64,000 nucleotides of DNA from Roseivirga spongicola. Its GTDB lineage: Bacteria > Bacteroidota > Bacteroidia > Cytophagales > Cyclobacteriaceae. Both the position numbers and the translations under genes were made by a program. Position 1 is the stretch's first letter, and every line of letters starts with the position of its first letter. A model generated the notes under the pieces. It saw only the letters and a list, made by a program, of their open reading frames with translations, was not told the DNA's origin and searched no databases. The stretch spans positions 434,001-498,000 of the forward strand of contig NZ_LRPC01000028.1 in NCBI RefSeq assembly GCF_001592965.1, read 5' to 3'. This document shows, piece after piece, positions 55,749-64,000 of this stretch.

Positions 55749-55804
55749 TCAATAGCTATTAGTCATTAGTCATTCATAACCGAATGACTAATGACTAATT
55801 TCCA
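55746..55804. repeat. Heptanucleotide repeat forming a perfect 17-bp hairpin
   Basis: TAGTCAT- and CTAATGA-type 7-base units are arranged head to head. Positions 55759-55775 pair perfectly with 55782-55798 around a six-base loop (ATAACC). It lies between convergent genes, overlaps the stop of the arsC-like gene, and may terminate both transcripts. Confidence 0.8.
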
Positions 55805-56145
55805 ATGACCGACTTAAGTGCTTCAACATTCTTTTTACTATTCCCAATGAATATCTCATTGTCAATAATGAAAACAGGACGCTTTAGAAAAGTGTATTCT
55901 TCCAAAATATAGTTTTTCATTTCTTCTTCAGTGAGGACTCTTTCATTGAGGCCAAGTGCACGATATTTTTGGGCCACTTTAGAAAATAAGCTCGCATAGC
56001 TTCCTGCAAGCTCTTTCATTTGTTCAACTTGAGTTTTAGTTATGGCCTCGTTTTTGATATCTTGCTTCTCAAATCCTTCAAGGTTGAGTTCGCTCATTAT
56101 TCTTTTGCAGGTATCGCAAGTGGAGAGGTAGTAGACTTTCTTCAT
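55795..56145 (-). CDS. ArsC/Spx-family thioredoxin-like protein
   Basis: A 116-residue thioredoxin-fold protein with C10-x-x-C13 (STCDTCKR) and the family C-terminal FLKRPVFIIDNEIFIGNSKK region, which includes the Arg-Pro turn. Members are arsenate reductases (ArsC), Spx regulators or YffB-like proteins. The CxxC form, and the lack of any arsenic genes nearby, leave the role open. It is converged upon by the AGCS transporter. Confidence 0.88.
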   Translation of the reverse strand: MKKVYYLSTCDTCKRIMSELNLEGFEKQDIKNEAITKTQVEQMKELAGSYASLFSKVAQKYRALGLNERVLTEEEMKNYILEEYTFLKRPVFIIDNEIFIGNSKKNVEALKSVIGN

Positions 56146-56334
56146 ATTCGATCTGTTGTTTGTCTTTTTTTATGGAAACTGACAAAATCAGCCGCAATTA
56201 AACAATTTTGGGATACTAATATTTGTATGTTTTGATCAAATGCCTTTTTTTGTGATGCTGTTAAAAATAACTAAACTACTAAACTGTCTGAAAGGAACGC
56301 TGACCTTTCATTAAAACTAAAATCAAAAACTATT

Positions 56335-56769
56335 ATGAAAAGATTATCTAATGTTGTTCTAGCTGCTATTTGTTTTGTCTTTGTGTCTGTTTCAGCACAA
56401 GCTCAAGACGAAATCACAGATCAGGACTACAAGGATTACGCGATTATCCTTTTGGCTCAGAAATCAATTACTGATAAAATCAGCCCTATGGTGAATGAAT
56501 TGATTGAAAAGCAAGAGGGTATGACTGGTCAGAGATTCCAAGAGCTTCAGAAGAAATCTGGTGAGCCAGCAGCTGACTGGGAGAAGCAATTCTTGGCGCT
56601 TGTAAACAAGCAAATCGATGCAAAGAAGAAAGCTGCAGGTAGTGTAGTTGGTACTTTGGCTAAACATAGCCTTGGAGCTAAAAAGTACAATGCCGTGAAG
56701 AAGGCTTACGCTGGTGGTGGAGATGCAAAGTCAAAAGTTGACGCATTCTTGGCCGAACTAGCTCAATAA
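56335..56769 (+). CDS. Small secreted helical protein of unknown function
   Basis: A 144-residue protein with a typical signal peptide (LSNVVLAAICFVFVSVSAQAQ). The mature part is charged and alpha-helical, with a conserved-looking YKDYAIILLAQKSITDKISP start and an Ala/Lys-rich C-terminus. It has its own strong terminator. No domain is recognised. Confidence 0.75.
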   Translation: MKRLSNVVLAAICFVFVSVSAQAQDEITDQDYKDYAIILLAQKSITDKISPMVNELIEKQEGMTGQRFQELQKKSGEPAADWEKQFLALVNKQIDAKKKAAGSVVGTLAKHSLGAKKYNAVKKAYAGGGDAKSKVDAFLAELAQ

Positions 56770-56807
56770 GAACCCTTAATCAACCTTAACATACTAAAAA
56801 CGAAAAG

Positions 56808-56833
56808 AGACTGCTTTGGCAGTCTTTTTTTTG
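56808..56833 (+). terminator. Rho-independent terminator
   Basis: AGACTGC/GCAGTCT with a TTTG loop, followed by nine T, 38 bases past the stop of the small secreted protein gene. Confidence 0.92.
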
Positions 56834-56940
56834 TCCATGAGTTTACTGTAAGGGTTTATAATCTTACTTCTAGCATCTATTTTCTACCCCTTTCCATAAT
56901 AATTGAATACGTTTGTCTTTATAATTGAAAAAGCCTTTCA

Positions 56941-58128
56941 TTGATACGTCTATACCGCCTTTTCCTGCTTACTCTCCTGTTGGGTATAACATTTAACCAA
57001 GTAGATGCTCAGTTTTGGAAAAAAAAGAAAAAGAAGGAGGGTAACGTACAAGGTTTTGTGCTTGAAGAGGCCCAAACACCAGAGGAAAGGAAAAAGGCCA
57101 TGGAACGGCAGCTCACTAGCCCGGTGAGAAAAATGCTCAATCGGTTCAACCTGAGTGTAGAGAAAAGCTACGGATATTTTTCTTATCAAAATCCGCTAGA
57201 AGGGGTGTCTGTTATTAGAAACCCGAGAAACGATCTGCTTTATATTGTCCCTATTGGTGAAGAATCGACAGCGCAGCCTAGTGTTGCCTATAGCAATTGG
57301 TTTAATAGATTTACCGAAGTTGATATTTCGAGAATAGATGACGATAGTCAGATTGTAAGAACAGATACAGCCTCATTCGTCTATAACAATTCAGGTCGTT
57401 ATAATCCGCTGACTCTGAGGCTATCGTATAGCATTAAAAAATTAGACAAAGGCCATTTCGAAAGAACTGGAGAAAAGAGGTATCTAGATGATGATATGCT
57501 TCGCATAGGAGGCGGAATAGGGTGGGGCGCACATAAGTTTAGGCATCCGAGTTCAGAGCAAGATGTAGACCCATTGCTGAGACGATATCAGCTACCTGAA
57601 ACCAAGATATCTACAACCAAAATGTTTGCTTCGGTCACTTATAACTTCTACTCTCTGGGAGACTTCTCTATGTTGGCCGATGTTTATGGTGGTGTTTGGA
57701 AGATCAAACAGTCGCAAATTAATTCGGATAACATCAACTACGAGCCATTTTTCAATGTCGGGCTCATGTTCCAAACCACATTCTCAAAGTATTTCAAAGG
57801 CTACATTAGACCATCATTTGAAATGAGGAGCTATACCTTGGCCAACGATGTTCTTTCTACCCAGCACAAATATTCCATCTTTAGCATAGACTTAGGTCTA
57901 CTATTCAAGTATCCTGTCTACCCAAGAAATAAGTACAAGGCCGATATGGTGCAAATGGAACATGTTTTCAACGGAAAAATGTACCGAGGTAGGCCGTTCT
58001 ATAAGAAGCAAAATCCTCGCTACGGACAGCGAGGCGTTAACAGAAAAGCCAAGGGTTGGTCATTCCCAATTATAAAGGACAAAAAGTCTAAAAAAGGTAG
58101 CGAAAAAGGTGGTGGAAATGGCAATTAA
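56941..58128 (+). CDS. Outer-membrane or secreted protein of unknown function
   Basis: A 395-residue exported protein. The start is TTG at 56941: an in-frame stop lies 15 bases upstream and no ATG precedes the signal peptide (LFLLTLLLGITFNQVDAQ), so TTG is forced. A lysine cluster (FWKKKKKKEG) follows the cleavage site. The middle and end carry beta-strand patterns (LTLRLSYSIKKL, FASVTYNFYSLGDFSMLADV) suggesting a barrel. The C-terminus is strongly basic and Gly-rich. It lies 78 bases before gyrA; a functional link is not evident. Confidence 0.75.
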   Translation: MIRLYRLFLLTLLLGITFNQVDAQFWKKKKKKEGNVQGFVLEEAQTPEERKKAMERQLTSPVRKMLNRFNLSVEKSYGYFSYQNPLEGVSVIRNPRNDLLYIVPIGEESTAQPSVAYSNWFNRFTEVDISRIDDDSQIVRTDTASFVYNNSGRYNPLTLRLSYSIKKLDKGHFERTGEKRYLDDDMLRIGGGIGWGAHKFRHPSSEQDVDPLLRRYQLPETKISTTKMFASVTYNFYSLGDFSMLADVYGGVWKIKQSQINSDNINYEPFFNVGLMFQTTFSKYFKGYIRPSFEMRSYTLANDVLSTQHKYSIFSIDLGLLFKYPVYPRNKYKADMVQMEHVFNGKMYRGRPFYKKQNPRYGQRGVNRKAKGWSFPIIKDKKSKKGSEKGGGNGN

Positions 58129-58206
58129 ACCTTTCATTTTAACCGCTTCTACAGATAATATTTAGTATCTTGCGCCTTTAATTAAAACGGACTTTTTAAC
58201 CAATTT

Positions 58207-60735
58207 ATGGCAGACGGAGACAAGGAAACCATCATCCCCATTAACATAGAAGATGAGATGAGGGGTGCATACATCGACTACTCCATGTCGGTGATTATCT
58301 CAAGAGCATTACCAGACGTCCGAGATGGACTAAAACCAGTTCACAGAAGGGTTCTTTACGGAATGCTCGACCTAGGGGTTAACTGGAACAAACCTTATAA
58401 AAAATCAGCTAGAATTGTAGGAGAGGTGCTTGGTAAATACCACCCTCACGGAGATTCATCGGTATACGATACCATGGTACGTATGGCCCAAGAATGGTCG
58501 TTACGATATCCTTTGGTAGACGGGCAAGGTAACTTCGGTTCCATTGATGGTGATTCGCCAGCAGCTATGCGTTACACCGAGGCTAGGTTGAAAAGGATTG
58601 CTGATGAGATGTTGGCCGATATCAATAAGGATACGGTAGACTATCAATTCAACTTTGACGATTCATTAAAAGAGCCAACAGTTTTACCCGGTAAACTCCC
58701 TTGTTTATTGGTAAATGGTAGCTCCGGTATTGCGGTAGGTATGGCTACTAATATGGCGCCTCACAACCTTACTGAGGTAGTGAATGGTACCATCGCATAT
58801 ATCGACAACAATGACATAACTATCGATGAGCTTACGCAGCACATCACAGCTCCTGACTTTCCAACTGGCGGAACCATTTATGGTTACACAGGTGTAAAGT
58901 CTGCTTTCGAGACAGGTAGAGGTAGAGTGGTGCTTAGGGCCAAAGCCGATATTGAAGTCTTGAAGTCTGGTCGTGAGCAAATCATTGTAACAGAAATTCC
59001 TTATCAGGTAAACAAAGCCAGCATGATCGAGAAGACTGCTGCTTTGGTAAATGAGAAGAAAATTGAAGGTATTTCTGATATCAGAGATGAGTCGGATAGA
59101 AGCGGAATGCGCATTGTCTATGAGCTAAAGAAAGACGCCATAGGTAATGTTGTATTGAACAACCTGTATAAGTATACACAGCTTCAATCTTCATTTGGTG
59201 TGAATAACGTGGCCTTGGTAAAAGGTAGACCATACACATTAAACCTTAAAGACTTAATAAAGAACTACGTAGACCACAGACATGAAGTGGTTATTCGTAG
59301 AACGCAATATGAACTCAATGAAGCTGAAAAGAGAGCACACATCTTAGAAGGCTATCTTATTGCACTAGATAATCTCGATGAGGTTATCAATCTAATTCGT
59401 TCTTCAAGAGACCCTGAAATAGCGAAAGCAGGTCTAATGGAGAATTTCGGTTTGTCAGAAATACAAGCCAAAGCCATCTTAGAAATGCGACTTCAAAGAT
59501 TGACAGGTCTTGAAAGAGACAAGATCAAGAAGGAGTATGAAGAGATAATGGAGCTTATTGCTAAGTTGAAAGAGATTCTTGAGAAAGAAGAACTTAGAAT
59601 GGGCATTATCAAGGATGAGCTTATTGAAATAAGAGACCGTTATGGCGATGAGAGAAGAACTGATATAGTTCATTCTGCAGAAGACTTCACTACGGAAGAT
59701 ATGATTCCGAATGAGGAAATGCTCATCACCGTTTCTCACCAAGGATATATTAAGAGAACGCACCTTTCTGAGTATAGAACTCAAGGAAGAGGTGGTGTTG
59801 GTTCTAGAGGGGCTGGCTCTAAGGAAGACGACTTTACGGAATACCTATTCACTGGTATGACCCACAACTACTTGTTGATCTTTACTGAGTTTGGTAAAGT
59901 GTTCTGGAAGAAAGTATGGGAGCTGCCAGAAGGAAGTAAAACGTCTAAAGGTAGACCAGTTCAGAACTTGATTAATATTGAGCCTGGAGACAAGATCAGA
60001 GCCATTATCAATGTTGAAGACTTGAAGGATGAAGACTATGTAAACAACCACTTTGTGGTTATGTGTACTGAATCTGGAACTATCAAGAAAACTTCTCTTG
60101 AGGCATATTCTAGACCAAGAACTAACGGTATAAATGCCATTACCATTAACGAAGGAGACCGATTATTAGAGGTTAAATTCACAAATGGCGACAACCATAT
60201 TATTATCGGTAAAAAGTCTGGTAAGGTGGTTCATTTCCACGAAAGTGACGTTCGATCTATGGGGAGAACAGCCGCTGGAGTAAGAGGAGTGACCCTAGAA
60301 GGAGACGATGATAGAGTAGTTGGCATGGTATGTGTAGCTAGAGAAGACGCTAACCTGTTAGTTGTCTCTGAAAAGGGCTACGGAAAGCGCTCTCCAATAG
60401 AAGATTACCGCATTACCAAAAGAGGTGGTAAGGGTGTTAAGACCATTAACATTACTGAGAAAACCGGTAACTTAGTATCCATAAAAGAAGTGATTGATAC
60501 AGATGATTTGATGATTATCAACAAGTCGGGAATCACCATCAGAATTTCTGTAGAGAACCTAAGAGTTATGGGCCGAGCTACACAAGGAGTGAAGCTAATT
60601 AGGTTACAAGAAGGAGATGAAATCTCTTCTGTAGAAAAGATAGAACAAATAGCTGAAGATGAAGAACTTATGGATTCTTCAGAAAACGAAAATAACGAAG
60701 GAGGCGAAGCGCCAACTTCAGAGACTACCGAATAA
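58207..60735 (+). CDS. gyrA: DNA gyrase subunit A
   Basis: An 842-residue breakage-reunion subunit that introduces negative supercoils with GyrB. The catalytic tyrosine is Y123 ([10 protein letters not shown]). The quinolone pocket keeps Ser84 and Asp88 ([10 protein letters not shown]), the sensitive form. The GyrA-box appears as KRGGKG near residue 740 in the C-terminal beta-pinwheel, which supports gyrase rather than topoisomerase IV. The acidic tail ([17 protein letters not shown]) is typical. It is followed after 31 bases by a TPR protein, likely cotranscribed. Confidence 0.97.
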   Translation: MADGDKETIIPINIEDEMRGAYIDYSMSVIISRALPDVRDGLKPVHRRVLYGMLDLGVNWNKPYKKSARIVGEVLGKYHPHGDSSVYDTMVRMAQEWSLRYPLVDGQGNFGSIDGDSPAAMRYTEARLKRIADEMLADINKDTVDYQFNFDDSLKEPTVLPGKLPCLLVNGSSGIAVGMATNMAPHNLTEVVNGTIAYIDNNDITIDELTQHITAPDFPTGGTIYGYTGVKSAFETGRGRVVLRAKADIEVLKSGREQIIVTEIPYQVNKASMIEKTAALVNEKKIEGISDIRDESDRSGMRIVYELKKDAIGNVVLNNLYKYTQLQSSFGVNNVALVKGRPYTLNLKDLIKNYVDHRHEVVIRRTQYELNEAEKRAHILEGYLIALDNLDEVINLIRSSRDPEIAKAGLMENFGLSEIQAKAILEMRLQRLTGLERDKIKKEYEEIMELIAKLKEILEKEELRMGIIKDELIEIRDRYGDERRTDIVHSAEDFTTEDMIPNEEMLITVSHQGYIKRTHLSEYRTQGRGGVGSRGAGSKEDDFTEYLFTGMTHNYLLIFTEFGKVFWKKVWELPEGSKTSKGRPVQNLINIEPGDKIRAIINVEDLKDEDYVNNHFVVMCTESGTIKKTSLEAYSRPRTNGINAITINEGDRLLEVKFTNGDNHIIIGKKSGKVVHFHESDVRSMGRTAAGVRGVTLEGDDDRVVGMVCVAREDANLLVVSEKGYGKRSPIEDYRITKRGGKGVKTINITEKTGNLVSIKEVIDTDDLMIINKSGITIRISVENLRVMGRATQGVKLIRLQEGDEISSVEKIEQIAEDEELMDSSENENNEGGEAPTSETTE

Positions 60736-60766
60736 AAATTGAAACTAAAATTAGACTAAAATACTC

Positions 60767-61939
60767 ATGAAAAAACTGTTTTTAACTGTAGTACTTTCAT
60801 TCCTGGCAGTGGGAGTATTTGCACAAAAGAAAGTATTAAAAGAGGCTGAGAAAGCATTAAGAAAAGGTGAGATTGACAATGCGATAACTAATGCTACTCA
60901 AGCATCTCAAGATGCTGAAACCAAAGTTGACGCCTTAGTACTATTAGGCGATATCTATCAAGAAAAATTCTTGACTGGTGGCCTAACCAATATGGAAGAT
61001 GCTCAAAAAAGCTTCGATTGGTATATGAAGGCGATGGAAGTAGCTGACGACAAGGTGAAAGAAGACCTTATGCAAGAAGCTATTCTAAACCCTGCTGATG
61101 ATACTAAAGCAATGGGTGGTTCTAAGTTAGGTGCATTAGAGGCTGTTTTGCTTAACGAATCTAATAAGGCTATGGAAGCTGAAGATTATGAAAGAGCTTA
61201 CAAATGCTTGAAGATCGTTACTCAGATTAACTCAGATATTACAAAAGACTTTTTTGCTGGTTATTCTGCTGAAAACGCTGGAATGGATGATGAAGCTGTA
61301 GCATACTACAAAAAAGTAATTGCTTCTGAAGAAGACTATGACAACAAGAGCTATGCCTATAATCAGGTAATCACCAACCTTATCGATAATGAAAATTATG
61401 ATGAGGGCTTGAAAGTGTTGAGAGCTGCTAAAGAAGAGTATCCAGAAGAAAAGCTTTATCCGCAATGGGAAGTAGATATTCTTATTAAGATCGATCAGAT
61501 GGATGAAGCAATTGAGGGACTTGAGAGCTTAATCGCTCAAGGTGATGTAGAGAAGAATATTTACTACATGTTGTCATACCTACAATGGAACAATGAGGAT
61601 TTCGATGATGCTTTAGTGAACGCTAAGAAGGCTTTAGAGATGGATCCTAATTACCCAGAAGCTTTATATGTTGCAGGATCTGTGGTTTATAATCAAGGTG
61701 CTGAGTTAATGTCAAAAGCTAATAATGAGGTAGATGATGATGCCAAGTATCAAGAGTTGAAGAAGCAAGCAATGGACAAGTTCAAAGAGGCTCAGCCATA
61801 TTTTGAGAAAGCCATTGAAGCCGATCCTAATGATGTGTACTCATTAAGACCATTGAGTACTATCTACGATCAGTTAGGAATGGATGACAAGAGAGATGCC
61901 ATCCTTGATAGACTAGATGCACTAGAAGGAGGTAACTAA
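60767..61939 (+). CDS. Exported TPR-repeat protein
   Basis: A 390-residue protein with a signal peptide (KKLFLTVVLSFLAVGVFAQ) and at least four tetratricopeptide-type helical pairs (for example DALVNAKKALEMDPNYPEAL and AQPYFEKAIEADPNDVYSL). TPR scaffolds mediate protein contacts, here in the periplasm. The position directly after gyrA, ending in a hairpin terminator, suggests cotranscription. No specific partner can be named. Confidence 0.88.
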   Translation: MKKLFLTVVLSFLAVGVFAQKKVLKEAEKALRKGEIDNAITNATQASQDAETKVDALVLLGDIYQEKFLTGGLTNMEDAQKSFDWYMKAMEVADDKVKEDLMQEAILNPADDTKAMGGSKLGALEAVLLNESNKAMEAEDYERAYKCLKIVTQINSDITKDFFAGYSAENAGMDDEAVAYYKKVIASEEDYDNKSYAYNQVITNLIDNENYDEGLKVLRAAKEEYPEEKLYPQWEVDILIKIDQMDEAIEGLESLIAQGDVEKNIYYMLSYLQWNNEDFDDALVNAKKALEMDPNYPEALYVAGSVVYNQGAELMSKANNEVDDDAKYQELKKQAMDKFKEAQPYFEKAIEADPNDVYSLRPLSTIYDQLGMDDKRDAILDRLDALEGGN

Positions 61940-61945
61940 GAAATA

Positions 61946-61970
61946 GAAGGAGGTTAAATAGGCCTCCTTC
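61946..61970 (+). terminator. Terminator of the gyrA-TPR unit
   Basis: GAAGGAGG/CCTCCTTC with a nine-base loop, followed by ATTTTC, seven bases past the TPR gene stop. Confidence 0.8.
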
Positions 61971-62050
61971 ATTTTCGAAGTTTATATTTAACATAATATA
62001 AATTATATAACAACAATAATGTTTTGCGTAATACGGAGCTTGTAGAGTAT

Positions 62051-62106
62051 TTAACATAAGAACAGTTATCGTCACTCCAGTGCGATAACGTCAGTTCTTA
62101 TGTTAA
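62051..62106. repeat. Long nested palindrome
   Basis: The outer arms TTAACATAAGAAC (62051-62063) and GTTCTTATGTTAA (62094-62106) are perfect reverse complements. Inside, GTTATCG/CGATAAC and CACT/AGTG pair in turn, giving 24 paired bases with small bulges. Confidence 0.8.
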
Positions 62107-62625
62107 GCAAAACACGGATGGCCCATTCATAAGGTTTACCAGAAAATTCTGATGCTCTATTTTCTTGTGTACGTCCTGTCGTACAGATTGCTTCCGAATA
62201 TTCGATTGTCGCGCGCTTCATTTATTTGGCGAATGAGCGCAACGAATGCTGGGCATTTCTCAAGTGTTAGCCCGAGTCTTCAGGCTTGCCTGTTAAAATC
62301 GAACGCTTCTCGAAGCCCTGAACCATATTGAACTTCAATGAGTGAGATTCGCGAGCACGATTTAAAATAAATCCAAACGATCGCGAGCAAACATATGTGA
62401 ACCTGGGCTCTGTTGGCGCTTTACTGATTTTTTGGCTGTCTAACTGAGCTGTGTGCTGGTCCGAGGCCTTTCTCTTTGCTGTGGGTCATTAAGGTCGACA
62501 TTGCGAGTGTAGCGCGGCAATCTCCTCATTGCTTTGTGGATTTGTGTTAATGATGATTGCCCTATAGACAGACCACTCGCTAAATTCATTCTCTGAATAA
62601 ATTCTTAACGCTCAATCTCATTCAA

Positions 62626-62676
62626 GCCGTCCCGATACTTCGGGAGGCTCAAACTTTCTGCCTTGATGCAGAAAGT
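62626..62676. repeat. Paired hairpins of a dispersed Bacteroidota-type repeat
   Basis: TCCCGA/TCGGGA with loop TACT (62630-62645, extended by AGCC/GGCT) is followed at once by ACTTTCTGC/GCAGAAAGT with loop CTTGAT (62653-62676). The second hairpin resembles a repeat seen near genes in many Bacteroidota. The CCCGA/TCGGG core recurs at 13293-13314 and 33702-33719. Confidence 0.65.
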
Positions 62677-62923
62677 ATGCAAAGAAATCAAGAAGGAATA
62701 ATCGGCCAGCCGCACAAGGCGGACGCATCTCCGCGATTCCTTCATCCCACCCGCCTTCAAAAACTCAACTTCACTTATACCTAAGGATATAGTTATACAT
62801 TCTTACCACTCCCAGTCAATAGCCAATATCCGGCTGATCACTTCGGTAATTACAAGGGCAAGTAAATCCTGTCCTTTTGAGCCAGGCACAGCTGAACGCT
62901 TCTTGTGAGTAGACACAATTTTT

Positions 62924-63646
62924 TTATTTACATTCTAGGAGTTCATTAGTCGGAATGACTTTTTCTAATATCTCGGAATTGCTGAAAATCACTTTTCCAA
63001 AGTGCTTATATTGTACTTTTTCATAGTCCTTTTCTCCTTCCCAATACCAAGAACTTATTAAATGTAATAGTTTGTTAGACACCTTCAAATCGTACTTCTT
63101 CTGATAATAGAATGTATTAACTACACATAATTGCCTGTTGGCATTTGGTTCATAAACGTAATCGATTGTTTTCGTCCTAAGGAAACTCAAAAAGTCTTTG
63201 GTATAGAAGAACTTTTGTTCATTGATTGAATAAATAATGGCGGAAAAATTAAAGAAAGAAGTTTCAGGTATAATGCGTTGTAGATCAAGGTTCAGATGCT
63301 TTTGTCTATGGTTGAAAGCCCATGTCTTATCCATTCTCCAAATGTCGATGTTCTTACCATCTAATTCAATCTTATAACCACCAAATGAATTTTGACGATA
63401 TTTTAAGCCTTCCAACACTTTGTCAAGTCCATCATCAGATTCAATCACCAGATCTACATCGCGCACCAAATACTTATGGAGAAAATAGTTTCTGATTATG
63501 CCACTGAATAAATATACCTTGGTTGACTTAGATAATTGATCAATTAACCTGAATATTTCGCCCTCTAAAATGTTTCTAAGAAAGCTAGAGAACTTTTGCT
63601 CATGGTTTTTGATCTCAATCTCTATATCAGCTAATCTTCTGCCCAC
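62924..63646 (-). CDS. Nucleotidyltransferase of the poly(A) polymerase/CCA-type fold
   Basis: A 240-residue protein. Residues about 44-66 (LFSGIIRNYFLHKYLVRDVDLVIE, in two parts) match the head-domain pattern G-x-x-R-[DN]-x-L...R-D-x-D-hh-h, with the two metal-binding aspartates in DVD; a third acidic candidate is in KNIDIW. A small C-terminal helical part follows. It is too short to be a full CCA enzyme and lacks the RNA-binding body. The start is GTG at 63646, 20 bases inside the upstream gene, so the two are coupled. RNA, nucleotide or protein may be the target; it is not known which. Confidence 0.75.
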   Translation of the reverse strand: MGRRLADIEIEIKNHEQKFSSFLRNILEGEIFRLIDQLSKSTKVYLFSGIIRNYFLHKYLVRDVDLVIESDDGLDKVLEGLKYRQNSFGGYKIELDGKNIDIWRMDKTWAFNHRQKHLNLDLQRIIPETSFFNFSAIIYSINEQKFFYTKDFLSFLRTKTIDYVYEPNANRQLCVVNTFYYQKKYDLKVSNKLLHLISSWYWEGEKDYEKVQYKHFGKVIFSNSEILEKVIPTNELLECK

Positions 63647-64000
63647 TTAGTTTTTGATAATGTTGCAATGCGAATTGGTCGGTCATACCGGAGATAAAAT
63701 CAACAATTACTCTCAACTTATAATAATCCGGTAGTGAATCAAAATCAGATCTTTTCTTAAAACCGTTTTCGAAAAGTGCTGCCCGAATTAAACTTCCAGA
63801 AATCATACCGATTGCCCTTTTTCTGTAATGCTTCGATTCAGAAAAAATAAATTCGATATAAAAATCCAAAAGGCCAGTAATAATAGAGTGTCCGGTCAGC
63901 TCTAATTGTTGAATTTCTCTTTTTGGAAACACATTTACGCCTACAAATTCCCTCAGAATATCTGATAAACCATTAGGATCATCATCTATCAATTCTTTAT
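63627..64000 (-). CDS. dNTP triphosphohydrolase (Dgt-like), C-terminal part; 5' end outside window
   Basis: The frame is open to the window edge, so this is the C-terminal 124 or so residues of a longer protein. The ending YKLRVIVDFISGMTDQFALQ, then HYQKLSGQK, matches the conserved DyxGMTDxyA tail of deoxyguanosinetriphosphate triphosphohydrolases, HD enzymes that strip triphosphate from dNTPs. The HD motif itself lies beyond the edge, so catalytic competence cannot be judged. It overlaps the nucleotidyltransferase gene downstream by 20 bases. Confidence 0.78.
   Translation of the reverse strand, partial: KELIDDDPNGLSDILREFVGVNVFPKREIQQLELTGHSIITGLLDFYIEFIFSESKHYRKRAIGMISGSLIRAALFENGFKKRSDFDSLPDYYKLRVIVDFISGMTDQFALQHYQKLSGQKIS

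Larger units (their letters stand above)
61971..62923. other. Gene-free, repeat-rich region of about 950 bases
   Basis: No gene of convincing length or coding character is found on either strand. Contents: a nested palindrome (62051-62106); a degenerate ATTGCGAG...GCAATCTCC repeat (62499-62540), related to the one at 14453-14582; two copies of CGCGAGCA (62345-62400 area); and paired hairpins (62626-62676). The base composition is less A/T-rich than neighbouring genes. It looks like a mosaic of dispersed repeats or the remains of mobile DNA at the edge of an accessory segment. Confidence 0.65.

Noticed and set aside
55795-56145. Dedicated arsenate resistance gene
   Set aside because: No arsR, arsB or acr3 nearby, and the family includes Spx-like and YffB-like proteins with other roles.
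62049-62108. Integron attC site at the nested palindrome
   Set aside because: R-box-like ends are present, but the stem is continuous without the unpaired central spacer, and no integrase or cassette is visible.
1-64000. tRNA, rRNA, CRISPR arrays, complete insertion sequences or prophage
   Set aside because: None could be recognised by eye on either strand; the repeats seen are short, dispersed and without transposase genes.

Overview
The window looks like chromosomal DNA of a marine or soil Bacteroidota, most likely a Cytophagales relative. The reasons are a TonB receptor with a CarboxypepD_reg-like N-domain followed by a DUF4249 lipoprotein, arrays of ~790-residue duplicated FtsX permeases, a menaquinone gene, promoters of the Bacteroidota type (TAnnTTTG), and low GC. 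This placement is an inference from gene content. No rRNA, tRNA, CRISPR array or complete insertion sequence was found.

Left part (1-26 kb): four tandem duplicated FtsX-type permeases (the first cut by the window edge), joined by spacers built of degenerate 7-base units. Then hrpB helicase and a small secreted protein on the minus strand, yaaA on the plus strand, a VPS10/sortilin-like Asp-box protein and a Tat-exported Gfo/Idh/MocA oxidoreductase on the minus strand, and an overlapping plus-strand trio: TonB receptor, DUF4249 lipoprotein, MG2-like secreted protein.

Middle part (26-44 kb): a plus-strand operon of a monoheme c-type lipoprotein (interrupted by an apparent frameshift), a PF04185 phosphoesterase and a single-chain xanthine-dehydrogenase-type molybdenum hydroxylase. 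The residues that orient purines in the mammalian enzyme appear replaced. Then a minus-strand lipoprotein, a protein with a weak resemblance to HolD, a hotdog thioesterase and pcm; ribE-menC; an ABC-F ATPase; and a probable copper-handling cluster (CxGxC small membrane protein, MbnP, MbnH-like diheme protein, beta-barrel with CDVCGC, coiled-coil protein).

Right part (44-64 kb): MATE transporter, zinc-less Bacteroidota-type sirtuin, HD protein, alpha/beta hydrolase and topA on the minus strand; sixA, a fused AdoMet decarboxylase-spermidine synthase and an agmatinase-family gene on the plus strand; an ExbD-like protein; an AGCS sodium symporter; an ArsC/Spx-like protein; gyrA with a TPR protein. 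A gene-free, repeat-rich stretch of nearly 1 kb follows, and then the end of an accessory-looking pair: a dNTP triphosphohydrolase (partial) overlapping a PAP/CCA-type nucleotidyltransferase.

The items most worth a second look are: a recurring degenerate heptanucleotide grammar in at least eight intergenic sites (one forms a perfect 17-bp hairpin); the molybdenum hydroxylase operon with altered substrate residues; the MbnP/MbnH copper cluster; and the dNTPase-nucleotidyltransferase pair at the right edge.
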